In this document: positions 41,101-48,275 of the stretch, piece by piece | Layout: each line of letters begins with the position of its first letter | Numbering within the stretch: the stretch's first letter is position 1 | From: an uncultured Oscillospiraceae bacterium | GTDB taxonomy: Bacteria; Bacillota; Clostridia; Oscillospirales; Ruminococcaceae | Length of the DNA stretch: 64,000 nucleotides | Reading direction: 5' to 3' | NCBI GenBank assembly: GCA_934448295.1 | Contig: CAKSEY010000011.1 | Location: forward strand, 41,179 to 105,178 | The notes under the pieces: generated by a model | Seen by the model: the letters and a program-made list of their open reading frames with translations, nothing else | Told to the model about the DNA's origin: nothing | Database searches by the model: none | Made by a program: the position numbers and the translations under genes

Positions 41101-41106
41101 ATCCAT
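38101..41106 (-). CDS. lacZ: Beta-galactosidase, LacZ-type GH2
   Basis: A 1001-residue enzyme of LacZ size and domain order: jelly-roll, two immunoglobulin-like domains around the TIM barrel, and the C-terminal beta-gal small-chain domain. The acid/base Glu is in Trp-Ser-Leu-Gly-Asn-Glu-Ser-Gly (about residue 447), the nucleophile Glu in Leu-Cys-Glu-Tyr-Cys-His-Ala-Met-Gly-Asn (about 516), and Asp-Glu-Ala-Asp-Val-Glu-Thr-His-Gly is the usual LacZ block. It hydrolyses lactose or other beta-galactosides in the cytoplasm. It diverges from an AraC-type regulator. Confidence 0.95.
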   Translation of the reverse strand: MDISKISAPGSQKSRMIYHEDPQALHIGTLPKHCYFIPFGEAQDPFAGRESSGRFELLNGEWDFRYYNSIIDLENDFAALPGDKLPVPSNWQLHGYDRAQYTNVCYPIPFDPPYVPDDIPVGVYGRDYSYTPDGMRRILTFEGADSCLYLYVNGEFAGYSQVSHSVSEFDVTPLLHEGVNRITAAVLKWCDGTYLEDQDKIRMSGIFRDAYMLSRPEKRLANYTIRTELSEDMSRARLIFTPQGAAASAVLTDPDGRKCAKFTAADGETVSVEITAPRLWSAEIPELYSLTITACGERIGERVGFRRVSAENGVFKINGRPVKFKGVNRHDSYPDTGYYAPLEKMRNDLVQMKRHNINAVRTSHYPNAPQFYQLCDELGLYVIDEADVETHGCVEVYNDYKWTKGYSGIALLASDVRFRTAILDRAESLVKRDINRPCVVFWSLGNESGWGTNFRAAGELVKSLDDTRLLHYESVYRLDDTPDDILDLVSKMYPSAKEMYDIIADEKETRPFVLCEYCHAMGNGPGDLEDYHETFYSNERFCGGFVWEWCDHAVPLGTTPDGKPKYGYGGDFGEKHNDGNFCMDGLNYPDRTPHTGLLELKQVYRPVRVKSGAKPGSFIFSSMLEFADAGELLDCRWEITRGGDVVSAGALDFSVPPMGSADVNISEAAEAHGESYIRFIFTAKRDTAFCEKGFEVCFDQVKLSGGEFAVAPAASVPVSVSEESLLVKITAGDVEYRFNKRLSAFDSIRLGGRELLEKPVQFNFFRAPTDNDVMKNDWYRAHLNDFTVRNYGVDVTSGADFAEITLRQSFGWSIDKPFARMDVRYRISGAGLDISCDAEISDKVEFLPRFGIRLFLPRSFSRVEYFGYGPHESYVDKRHLDYVGRFTADISEMHEDYIRPQENSSHCGCKYMSVSDGESIVRFTCGGDFSFNASEYTQEELAGKRHNFELEKCGSSVVCIDSMMAGVGSNSCGPALAEKYRLPLPKLSAEYHIEFRKGIST

Positions 41107-41144
41107 AATTCATGCTCCTTTTCCGGATTTCTGAGGTTGATTTT

Positions 41145-41173
41145 ATTGTACAGCATCTTGACAAACAAGTCAA
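41145..41173 (-). promoter_or_regulatory. Promoter of the lacZ operon
   Basis: TTGACT (41168-41173), 17 bases, TACAAT (41145-41150) on the minus strand. It overlaps the divergent regulator promoter almost completely. Confidence 0.75.
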
Positions 41174-41186
41174 TAGATGATATTAT
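41158..41186 (+). promoter_or_regulatory. Promoter of the AraC-type regulator
   Basis: TTGACA (41158-41163), 17 bases, TATTAT (41181-41186). Its -35 lies in the spacer of the lacZ promoter and vice versa, so two polymerases cannot bind at once. The two -35 boxes form an inverted repeat (TTGAC, six bases, GTCAA). Confidence 0.75.
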
Positions 41187-41221
41187 TATTTTATAACGAT
41201 ATGAATACGGAGGGTGATTTT

Positions 41222-42031
41222 TTGGTTTTCTGCGATTATCCCATTCTCCGGGAGGAAAAGGAGCTTCCCCTGTATCTGGAAAACATGGGGCTCCAGCGCT
41301 GTCAGGATCACATGATACGGCAGGAGGGTTACGGCTTTCCGCAGATACTTTACTCCACCAAGGGCAGCGGCACGCTGGTAGTTGACGGAGAAAAGCGCCC
41401 GGTGCTGCCCGGTTCCGCGATATTCCTGCCGGCGTATTATCCTCATGAATACTACGCGGACGGCGATATCTGGGACATACACTGGGTGGTGCCATCCGGC
41501 TATGCGGCGGACGATATCCTGCGTAAATTCGGGCTGGATAAACCGCAGGTCTATCAGCTCAGCGACACGCGCACGCTGGAGCACATCTTCCGGAAAATGC
41601 ACGACGCGATACGCGCAGACAGCATTTACGGGAATATGCGCGCCTCCGGCTATTTGTATGATTTTCTTATCGAATTCTACCGGCTGATCTCCCCGGTGAG
41701 CACAGCGGTGTCTACCTCCCCGGCGCTCATGCGGGCTATCGACCACATAAATTACAGCTTCGGTTCACCCATAACCATGGAACAGCTTTGCGGGGTCTCG
41801 GGGGTCTCAAAACAGCATTTATGCCTGCTTTTCCGGAATATTCTGAAGCTCCGCCCGATGGAATATGTCGCAAAGCGCCGTATTCAAGAGGCAAAAGCGC
41901 TGCTGACCTCCACTGACAGCAGCATTGAAGAGATCGCGGAAGCAGTCGGCTTCGGCTCGGAAAGCTACTTCTGCAAGCTGTTCAAAAGGTACGAGGGGAT
42001 AACTCCGTCAGCATTCAGGAACACGAAATAG
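41222..42031 (+). CDS. AraC-family transcriptional regulator with cupin sensor domain
   Basis: A 269-residue regulator. Residues about 1-140 are a cupin-type ligand pocket (Gly-Ser-Gly-Thr-Leu-Val-Val-Asp-Gly...Leu-Pro-Ala-Tyr-Tyr-Pro-His-Glu-Tyr-Tyr). The C-terminal 100 residues hold two AraC helix-turn-helix motifs ending with Glu-Ile-Ala-Glu-Ala-Val-Gly-Phe-Gly-Ser-Glu-Ser-Tyr-Phe-Cys-Lys-Leu-Phe-Lys-Arg. The TTG at 41222 with GGAGGGTGA upstream is preferred: the ATG at 41177 lies before the expected transcription start and the ATG at 41201 has no ribosome site. Likely activates the divergent beta-galactosidase genes in response to a sugar. Confidence 0.88.
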   Translation: MVFCDYPILREEKELPLYLENMGLQRCQDHMIRQEGYGFPQILYSTKGSGTLVVDGEKRPVLPGSAIFLPAYYPHEYYADGDIWDIHWVVPSGYAADDILRKFGLDKPQVYQLSDTRTLEHIFRKMHDAIRADSIYGNMRASGYLYDFLIEFYRLISPVSTAVSTSPALMRAIDHINYSFGSPITMEQLCGVSGVSKQHLCLLFRNILKLRPMEYVAKRRIQEAKALLTSTDSSIEEIAEAVGFGSESYFCKLFKRYEGITPSAFRNTK

Positions 42032-42041
42032 GGAGGTAAAG

Positions 42042-42824
42042 ATGAACTACTACGAAATATTCCGGGAGTGCTTCCCGCAGCTCCGTCTTAGCGAAAAACA
42101 GTTCACGAGCCTGTCTGGATTCGACCGTTGCAGGCTGTTCACCTACGGAAACGGATACGCGCTTGTGAGCGGCAATAAGCTGCGGCTGATATGCGTTCCC
42201 CCGCAGGAGCAGAGGAAAGGAGCCGGAACAGAGCTGCTCCGGCTTGCCGAGGATCATGTCAGGAATCAGGGCTTCACGCGAATGGAGACCGGCGACACTG
42301 GCTCAGGGCTGTTTATCGGCGCGGTCGAGGAAAGCGTTCCTTTTTTCGAGAAGCACGGCCATTCGTTCGGGGAGAGAATCGCGGAGATGTCCGGCGGCAG
42401 GAACGAGCTGCTCCTGAATCCCACAGATATCCCGGGCGTCAGCTTTGAGATACGGCAGGCGGACGAGCGGGTCAGAAACGCCGTCAAAAAAGTTGACCCG
42501 GAATGGGTGCAGTACTTCACTGACGGCGAGGTAATGTGCGCTGTTTCCGGCGGAGACATAGCCGCATTCTGTACTCTGGAGGAGGACGTTTCCTGCGCGC
42601 TTTCGGACGAAACCTCCAGAATGGGGAGCATAGGCTGCGTTGGCACGGTTCCGGAATTCCGCAGGCGCGGGATAGGTCTGGAGATGGTGAAGCGGGCTTC
42701 TGCTGAACTGCTGGAGCGCGGCTCTGACCGGATTTTCATACATTACACCGGGGTCTACGACTGGTACGCAAAACTCGGGTATCACACGGATCTATGGCTG
42801 CGAATCGGCGGAAAGGAATTCTAA
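42042..42824 (+). CDS. GNAT-type acetyltransferase with two GNAT domains
   Basis: A 260-residue protein with two acetyl-CoA-binding folds. The first has Gln-Glu-Gln-Arg-Lys-Gly-Ala-Gly-Thr-Glu-Leu-Leu (about residues 50-61), the second Pro-Glu-Phe-Arg-Arg-Arg-Gly-Ile-Gly-Leu-Glu-Met-Val (about 205-217); both match the Q/RxxGxG/A pyrophosphate loop. The substrate is not visible. It lies ten bases after the AraC regulator and directly before another GNAT gene, so the three may be co-transcribed. Confidence 0.85.
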   Translation: MNYYEIFRECFPQLRLSEKQFTSLSGFDRCRLFTYGNGYALVSGNKLRLICVPPQEQRKGAGTELLRLAEDHVRNQGFTRMETGDTGSGLFIGAVEESVPFFEKHGHSFGERIAEMSGGRNELLLNPTDIPGVSFEIRQADERVRNAVKKVDPEWVQYFTDGEVMCAVSGGDIAAFCTLEEDVSCALSDETSRMGSIGCVGTVPEFRRRGIGLEMVKRASAELLERGSDRIFIHYTGVYDWYAKLGYHTDLWLRIGGKEF

Positions 42825-43268
42825 ATGGAACAGAAACTTAAAAAATTCAGCGAACTCACCGCAAAGGAGCTGTACGAGATACTCCGGCTGCGAGTGAATG
42901 TCTTTGTGGTGGAGCAGAACTGCCCCTACCCGGAACTGGACGGTCTTGACGAATGCGCATATCACCTGTGGTTCGAGGACGAAAACGGCATTGCCGCCTA
43001 CCTGCGGCTCATTCCCCCGGGGGTAGTGCGGGAGGACGGCGCGATAGGGCGGGTTATCTCCGCACGGCGGCGCAGCGGACTTGGCAGCCAGCTCATGCAG
43101 GCGGGAATCAGGGCAATGCAGGAGCTTTACGGCTCTGAAAGCATAACGATAGAGGCGCAGGTCTACGCAAAGCCATTCTATGAGGTCAACGGATTCCGCC
43201 AGATCTCGGACGAATTCGACGAGGACGGGATTCCGCATATCCTGATGAAATGGGAGAAAAACGCATAA
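42825..43268 (+). CDS. ElaA-like GNAT acetyltransferase
   Basis: A 147-residue protein of the ElaA type: Leu-Tyr-Glu-Ile-Leu-Arg-Leu-Arg-Val-Asn-Val-Phe-Val-Val-Glu-Gln (about residues 15-30) then Tyr-Pro-Glu-Leu-Asp-Gly-Leu-Asp. The cofactor loop is Arg-Arg-Arg-Ser-Gly-Leu-Gly-Ser-Gln-Leu-Met and the end has Phe-Tyr-Glu-Val-Asn-Gly-Phe. Its ATG follows the previous stop codon directly. Acceptor unknown. Confidence 0.88.
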   Translation: MEQKLKKFSELTAKELYEILRLRVNVFVVEQNCPYPELDGLDECAYHLWFEDENGIAAYLRLIPPGVVREDGAIGRVISARRRSGLGSQLMQAGIRAMQELYGSESITIEAQVYAKPFYEVNGFRQISDEFDEDGIPHILMKWEKNA

Positions 43269-43294
43269 AAACTGGGAGGGCGCTTGCCCTCCCA
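43266..43294. terminator. Shared terminator between convergent genes
   Basis: A perfect 9-bp stem TGGGAGGGC with GCCCTCCCA over a four-base loop. On the minus strand AGTTTTTA follows, so it is strong for the secreted-protein gene; the plus side is AT-rich. Confidence 0.8.
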
Positions 43295-43316
43295 ATTATA
43301 TATTACCAGTTATATA

Positions 43317-44201
43317 TTATATGTCGAAAATAGAATCCAATTCAATGCCGGGGTCGCGGTATTTGCTGAGCTGCGCGATATAGAAGCTCACAGGAACATC
43401 ATCAATATACTTCCAGCCCTTCTCCGAGTTTCCGACATACTTCACCGTTCCGCCGCCCGCGAACATGACCGTGTACGCGTCGTAGTAATCATCCGCCCAT
43501 ACGCTGTATGTGCCGTATCCCACGGTTCCCGGCAGAAGCTTGCTAAGATCCTCCACATTGTCGAGCTTTTCTAGCTGCGCCCCATCGCGGACGTAATAAT
43601 AGCCCACTGCCGCGACCGGGGTTCCGTCAAATATCGGATTGTTGTAGGTATTTTTGCCAAGGCAGATGGTGTCCGCCTGAGCGTCGTTCCATATCTGTCC
43701 GGTGAACTCGTTTACCTCGGCGTCATAGCCGCTGGGGCAGTTGAATTTTCCTTTTTCGCCGACGTAAAGCAGCGAACCCGCAAAGCAGGTGAGCGTTCCG
43801 TTTGTCACAGAAATCGTTCCGTCGCTTACTATGGAGCCGTACAATCCCACGGAATACCGTTTGAGCACAAGCTTTCCGCCGTTTTCAATGTAGATCTTCC
43901 CATAAATATCCGCGCCTCCGTTCAGGGTCATGGTAACGCCCTTCGGGATTATCAGCTCCTCGTTTTCCTTAAGCACAAAGCATTTCTTTATGATGCGGCT
44001 CTTCGTCAGGATAGGGGTGTCATACTCGTCGTTGATGCTGTAAAGACTGCTTTTCAGACTTTTCAGCCCGCTTTTCTTGGATTCCTTTCCGAATACCACC
44101 GTGGGAGCCGCGTCCTCCGCGCCTGCGGTCACTGCCGGGAACGCCGATGTTACAGCCGCTACCAGGAGAGCTGCCGCAATAATTCTCTTATAGCTTTTCA
44201 T
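43317..44201 (-). CDS. Secreted protein of unknown function, beta-helix-like
   Basis: A 294-residue protein with a clear Sec signal peptide (basic start, hydrophobic core to about residue 20, probable cleavage after Val-Thr-Ala-Gly-Ala). The middle has short repeated strands with Gly turns (Gly-Ala-Asp-Ile-Tyr-Gly-Lys-Ile-Tyr-Ile-Glu-Asn-Gly-Gly-Lys-Leu-Val-Leu...Gly-Ser-Ile-Val-Ser-Asp-Gly-Thr-Ile-Ser-Val) that look like a right-handed beta-helix. No lipobox, LPxTG or dockerin motif. A strong AAGGAGGT site precedes the ATG. Possibly an exported surface or carbohydrate-interacting protein; not recognised. Confidence 0.75.
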   Translation of the reverse strand: MKSYKRIIAAALLVAAVTSAFPAVTAGAEDAAPTVVFGKESKKSGLKSLKSSLYSINDEYDTPILTKSRIIKKCFVLKENEELIIPKGVTMTLNGGADIYGKIYIENGGKLVLKRYSVGLYGSIVSDGTISVTNGTLTCFAGSLLYVGEKGKFNCPSGYDAEVNEFTGQIWNDAQADTICLGKNTYNNPIFDGTPVAAVGYYYVRDGAQLEKLDNVEDLSKLLPGTVGYGTYSVWADDYYDAYTVMFAGGGTVKYVGNSEKGWKYIDDVPVSFYIAQLSKYRDPGIELDSIFDI

Positions 44202-44435
44202 AGTAAATACCTCCTTGTTTACGGCTTTCTGCCGTTTCTATAATTAAAACCACGCAATTCAGAAAAAGGCTGCAAATTTTTTTGCGGCATTTCAAGTTTG
44301 TATCATTTCACCAAATCGCTTCCCGCAAACTGTCGATTCCTACAAAAACAAACGTACTCTTCAGCAAGCCGACAGATTTCAGGTGTTGTTTTCACCCGCA
44401 GAGCCGTCTGGCAGCGGGAAAAAATGTAAAACCTA
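44202..44435. other. Intergenic region between divergent genes
   Basis: Contains the leader of the secreted-protein gene, a T-rich hairpin-like stretch (44270-44290) and no convincing reading frame. A clear -35/-10 pair for the minus-strand gene was not found. Confidence 0.5.
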
Positions 44436-44464
44436 TTGACAATTAAGCCGCAATGTTTTATAAT
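44436..44464 (+). promoter_or_regulatory. Consensus SigA promoter of the flippase gene
   Basis: TTGACA (44436-44441), 17 bases, TATAAT (44459-44464). Confidence 0.85.
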
Positions 44465-44514
44465 AAATGTATGTTGGCTTTTTTGGACGGGATAATTACG
44501 AGGTAATATATATA

Positions 44515-45627
44515 ATGAACAAAAAGAAAAAAGGCTGGAAGCTAAACCTTATCGTCTGTGCGATAGCCTTTATAATAATGGTAGTGTACCTGGTATTCGT
44601 TGACAGCATTGACAATGTGGTGGCAGCCCTCACGAAGATAAACAAGGGCGCACTCATTCTGTGCATTGCGTTCATGATAGGCTACTGGGTCAGCGAGGCG
44701 GCGACAGTACACGTCATGCTGAAATCCATGCACCCTAAAATGAAATTCTGGGACACCTGGCTGGTCACGATAATCGGGCAGTATTTCAACTGCATTACCC
44801 CCTCCGCTTCCGGGGGTCAGCCCATGCAGGCGTACTACCTTGTGAAATTCGGAGTTCCGCTGGGGTGCGGGCTTACTGCGCTGCTCAGCCGGTTCATCGT
44901 GTATCAGTTCGTGCTGACGATGTACTCCGTGTTCACGCTCGCGATAGGATTCAGCCACTTCGGCGACGACCTGACCCAGAAAGGACTCATGCCGTTCGTG
45001 CTTATCGGATTCGTGATAAATACCGCCGTTATCGTCTTTCTGATTTCGATCGCGCTGTTCAAGAACGCAACGCTTAAGGTCTGCAACTGGATAATCTCCC
45101 TGCTGGCTAAAATTCATATCCTCAAGCACCCGCTGAAATACAGGGTGTATCTCACGCGCGAGGTAAACAAGTTCTACGAGAATTTCAAGTACCTGCGCAA
45201 GAATATCCCGCTGCTGCTGAAAGCGGTGTTCTTCACGTTCATACAGCTCACACTGTACCTGTGCATTTCCTATGTCCTGTACCGCGGCTTCGGAATGGGC
45301 GACGCAAGCCTGCTCCAGATAATGAGCTACCAGGCTTATGTGCTGATGATATCCTCGTTTATCCCCCTGCCCGGAGCAATGGGCGGCGCCGAGCTCGGCT
45401 ACCACGGATTCTTCAAGGATATCTTCACCGAGCAGTATGTCAATACGTCCATGATGCTGTGGAGAATAATGACGTTCTACCTGCCTATCATAGTGGGACT
45501 ATTCTTCACCATGACGATGAAGAACCGCGGTATTGAAGAGCCCACCAACGACGAGGCAAAAGAAGTAATGTACGAAATGGAAAGATCCGCGTCCCATGAA
45601 GCGGATAACTCTAAAAAGAACCCATAA
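44515..45627 (+). CDS. YbhN/UPF0104-type flippase-like membrane protein (LPG synthase TM-like)
   Basis: A 370-residue protein with about eight membrane helices. Asn-Cys-Ile-Thr-Pro-Ser-Ala-Ser-Gly-Gly-Gln-Pro-Met-Gln-Ala (about residues 92-106) and Pro-Leu-Pro-Gly-Ala-Met-Gly-Gly-Ala-Glu (about 282-292) are the hallmark loops of the MprF/AglD flippase-like family. These proteins move lipids or lipid-linked groups; no aminoacyl-transferase domain is attached. ATG 44515 has GAGGTAA upstream; an ATG at 44467 is within the promoter region. Ends with a Lys/Asp-rich cytoplasmic tail. Confidence 0.85.
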   Translation: MNKKKKGWKLNLIVCAIAFIIMVVYLVFVDSIDNVVAALTKINKGALILCIAFMIGYWVSEAATVHVMLKSMHPKMKFWDTWLVTIIGQYFNCITPSASGGQPMQAYYLVKFGVPLGCGLTALLSRFIVYQFVLTMYSVFTLAIGFSHFGDDLTQKGLMPFVLIGFVINTAVIVFLISIALFKNATLKVCNWIISLLAKIHILKHPLKYRVYLTREVNKFYENFKYLRKNIPLLLKAVFFTFIQLTLYLCISYVLYRGFGMGDASLLQIMSYQAYVLMISSFIPLPGAMGGAELGYHGFFKDIFTEQYVNTSMMLWRIMTFYLPIIVGLFFTMTMKNRGIEEPTNDEAKEVMYEMERSASHEADNSKKNP

Positions 45628-45648
45628 ACACAAAAAGGAAGTAGACAA

Positions 45649-47253
45649 ATGGCTGATTTAAAACACGAAATAGAAAGACGGCGCACCTTCGCGATAATCT
45701 CCCACCCGGACGCCGGAAAGACCACGCTCACTGAAAAGTTCCTGCTTTACGGAGGCGCGATCTCCCTCGCAGGCGCCGTAAAGGGCAAGAAGAACACCCG
45801 CCACGCGGTCTCCGACTGGATGGAGATAGAAAAACAGAGAGGTATCTCCGTTACCTCCTCCGTAATGCAGTTCAACTACGAGGGCTACTGCATAAATATC
45901 CTTGACACCCCCGGACATCAGGACTTCTCCGAGGACACCTACCGCACACTTATGGCGGCGGACAGCGCCGTAATGGTCATCGACGCGGCAAAGGGCGTTG
46001 AGAACCAGACCCGCAAGCTGTTCAAGGTCTGCGTTATGAGAAATATCCCGATATTCACGTTCATCAACAAGATGGACCGCGAGGCGCGCGACCCGTTCGA
46101 CCTGCTTGAAGAAATCGAAAAGGAGCTAGGAATAAAGACCTACCCGGTCAACTGGCCTATCGGCTCCGGCAAGGAATTCAAGGGAGTTTACGAGCGCGAA
46201 AAGCGCCGCATTATCTCCTTTGAGGCGAACAACGGCACCCGGGAGGTAGCCGCCACCGAGGTAGACCTCTCCGACGCTTCACTTGCCGACGTTATCGGCG
46301 AGCACAACTACGAAAAGCTTTCCGAGGACGTGGAGCTCCTGGACGGCGCAAGCGAGGAGTTCAACATGGAGCTTGTAAACACCGGTAAGCTCTCACCGGT
46401 ATTCTTCGGGTCGGCGCTGACAAACTTCGGCGTGGAGCCGTTCCTTGAGAACTTCCTCAAAATGACCACCGCTCCCCTGCCGCGCACTACCCCGGACGGC
46501 GTGGTTGACCCGTTCGACCCGGAATTCTCTGCATTCATTTTCAAGATCCAGGCGAACATGAACAAGGCTCACCGCGACCGTATCGCGTTCATGCGCATAT
46601 GCAGCGGTAAGTTCGACAAGGACATGGAAGTACTGCACGTCCAGAACAACAGGGTAATGAGGCTCTCACAGCCGCAGCAGCTCATGGCGAGCGACCGCGA
46701 GATAATCTCCGAGGCTTATGCCGGGGATATCATGGGCGTATTCGATCCGGGTGTATTCTCCATCGGCGACACCGTGTGCTCCCCGAAGAAGAAGGTAAAG
46801 TTCGAGGGTATCCCGACCTTTGCGCCGGAGCACTTCGCGCGTATCCGCCAGAAGGACACGCTGAAGCGCAAGCAGTTCATCAAGGGAACCACCCAGATAG
46901 CGCAGGAGGGCGCGATACAGATATTCTCCGAGCCGCAGAGCGGTTTTGAGGAGGTTATCGTCGGCGTTGTCGGCGTGCTCCAGTTTGAGGTGCTTGAATA
47001 CCGCCTGAAAAACGAGTACAACGTTGACATTATCCGCGAGGGTCTGCCGTATGAGCATATCCGCTGGATAACCAGCCAGCAGCACCTTGACGGCGGCTAC
47101 GACGTCCTCAGCAAGCTGGTGCTGACCTCTGACACCAAGCTGATTCAGGACGTAAAGGGCAACTATCTGCTGATATTCACCAGCGAGTGGAACATCAAGT
47201 GGGCTCTCGACAAGAATCCCGGTCTGGAGCTTGCAGAGTTCAACAGAGATTGA
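45649..47253 (+). CDS. prfC: Peptide chain release factor 3
   Basis: A 534-residue translational GTPase that removes RF1/RF2 from the ribosome. G1 is Ser-His-Pro-Asp-Ala-Gly-Lys-Thr-Thr (about residues 19-27), followed by Arg-Gly-Ile-Ser-Val-Thr-Ser-Ser-Val (switch), Asp-Thr-Pro-Gly-His-Gln-Asp-Phe and Asn-Lys-Met-Asp. Usual length and C-terminal domains. AAAAGGAAG precedes the ATG, 21 bases after the flippase gene. Confidence 0.96.
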   Translation: MADLKHEIERRRTFAIISHPDAGKTTLTEKFLLYGGAISLAGAVKGKKNTRHAVSDWMEIEKQRGISVTSSVMQFNYEGYCINILDTPGHQDFSEDTYRTLMAADSAVMVIDAAKGVENQTRKLFKVCVMRNIPIFTFINKMDREARDPFDLLEEIEKELGIKTYPVNWPIGSGKEFKGVYEREKRRIISFEANNGTREVAATEVDLSDASLADVIGEHNYEKLSEDVELLDGASEEFNMELVNTGKLSPVFFGSALTNFGVEPFLENFLKMTTAPLPRTTPDGVVDPFDPEFSAFIFKIQANMNKAHRDRIAFMRICSGKFDKDMEVLHVQNNRVMRLSQPQQLMASDREIISEAYAGDIMGVFDPGVFSIGDTVCSPKKKVKFEGIPTFAPEHFARIRQKDTLKRKQFIKGTTQIAQEGAIQIFSEPQSGFEEVIVGVVGVLQFEVLEYRLKNEYNVDIIREGLPYEHIRWITSQQHLDGGYDVLSKLVLTSDTKLIQDVKGNYLLIFTSEWNIKWALDKNPGLELAEFNRD

Positions 47254-47268
47254 TCATATGCATTACAA

Positions 47269-47299
47269 GGCGCATGGTTTAACAGCCATGCGCCTTTTT
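47269..47299 (+). terminator. Terminator after prfC
   Basis: GGCGCATGG pairs with CCATGCGCC, followed by five Ts. Confidence 0.9.
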
Positions 47300-47332
47300 C
47301 TATGCCTTTTTCTCAGGATTTTCCGGCGCGGT

Positions 47333-47365
47333 GTGACATATTTTTCCTGGTCAGGCATATATAAT
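47333..47365 (+). promoter_or_regulatory. Candidate Spo0A-type promoter of spoIIGA-sigE
   Basis: TATAAT (47360-47365) is present, but the best -35-like box, GTGACA (47333-47338), is 21 bases upstream rather than 17. The Bacillus spoIIG promoter also has an extended spacer and needs Spo0A; the box here is within two bases of a 0A box. Suggestive only. Confidence 0.4.
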
Positions 47366-47396
47366 AGTTATATAAACGTACAAGCGGGTGATGGAT

Positions 47397-48275
47397 TTGA
47401 TAATATACGCAGACGTCCTGCTGGCGGTAAATCTCTACATAAACTACTTTCTTCTGCGGGGGACTTCCCTGCTGCTGCGCCGCAGACTTTCGCCGCCGAG
47501 GTGTCTCTGCGCCGCCGCTGTGGGAGCCGCATTCTCCCTGGCTCTCCTGCTGCCGGAGCTTCACCCGGCGCTCAGCGTGCTTATAAAGCTCGCGGCGGGA
47601 GTCCTCGTGACCCTGACCGCGTTCGGGGTTCAGAAGCGTATCGACTTTCTGCTGTCCGCGCTGTGCTTCCTGGCGGTCAGCTTTGCTTTTGCGGGAGGAA
47701 TGGCGGCGCTGTGGAGCTTTGCGGCTCCGCTGGGAATGTACTGCAACAACGGCTGCGTGTACTTCGATATCCCGATTGGCGCGGCGGCGGTGATTACTGC
47801 GGCACTTTACGGAGGATTCCGGCTGGCGCGTCTTATCATCGACCGCAGGAAGCCCGCCCTCCGGGAGACGGTGACTATCCGCGCGGGGGGAAAGGAAGCC
47901 GTGCTCGACGGTCTTGGGGACACCGGGAACTGTCTGCGTGACAGCTTTTTCGGAAAGCCGGTCATAATTGCTTCCGCCGAGAAGCTGCGGGAAATACTGC
48001 CGCAGAACGTGCTGAGCTACCTTTCCGGAAAATCTGACGGGCTTGACGGTATACGGCTGGTTCCGTGCAGCACTGTGACCTCCGAGGGGGTGATTCCGGT
48101 GTTCCCGGCGGAGGTGCTCATCGGCGGCGCTCCCGTGGAGGCTCTGGTCGGAGTATCGCGTCAGAAGCTCCCGGGGGCTGACTGCATTTTCGACCCGGGA
48201 ATAATTCCGCTGAAATACGACAGGCTGAACGATCCAGCCCGGAATATCATACAAAATCAGGAGGTAAAACCATGA
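47397..48275 (+). CDS. spoIIGA: Sigma-E processing peptidase SpoIIGA
   Basis: A 292-residue membrane aspartic protease that cleaves pro-SigE in the mother cell at early sporulation. Five hydrophobic segments fill the first half; the second half is a pepsin-like domain with the catalytic Asp in Gly-Asp-Thr-Gly-Asn-Cys-Leu-Arg-Asp (about residue 175). I prefer the TTG at 47397, because GGGTGA lies too close to the ATG at 47391; the protein then begins at Ile-Ile-Tyr-Ala-Asp-Val-Leu. Its stop overlaps sigE by four bases. Confidence 0.92.
   Translation: MIIYADVLLAVNLYINYFLLRGTSLLLRRRLSPPRCLCAAAVGAAFSLALLLPELHPALSVLIKLAAGVLVTLTAFGVQKRIDFLLSALCFLAVSFAFAGGMAALWSFAAPLGMYCNNGCVYFDIPIGAAAVITAALYGGFRLARLIIDRRKPALRETVTIRAGGKEAVLDGLGDTGNCLRDSFFGKPVIIASAEKLREILPQNVLSYLSGKSDGLDGIRLVPCSTVTSEGVIPVFPAEVLIGGAPVEALVGVSRQKLPGADCIFDPGIIPLKYDRLNDPARNIIQNQEVKP

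Noticed and set aside
41177..41221. Earlier start codons for the AraC regulator
   Set aside because: The ATG at 41177 lies before the -10 box of the gene's promoter and the ATG at 41201 lacks a ribosome site; the TTG at 41222 has GGAGGGTGA at the right distance.
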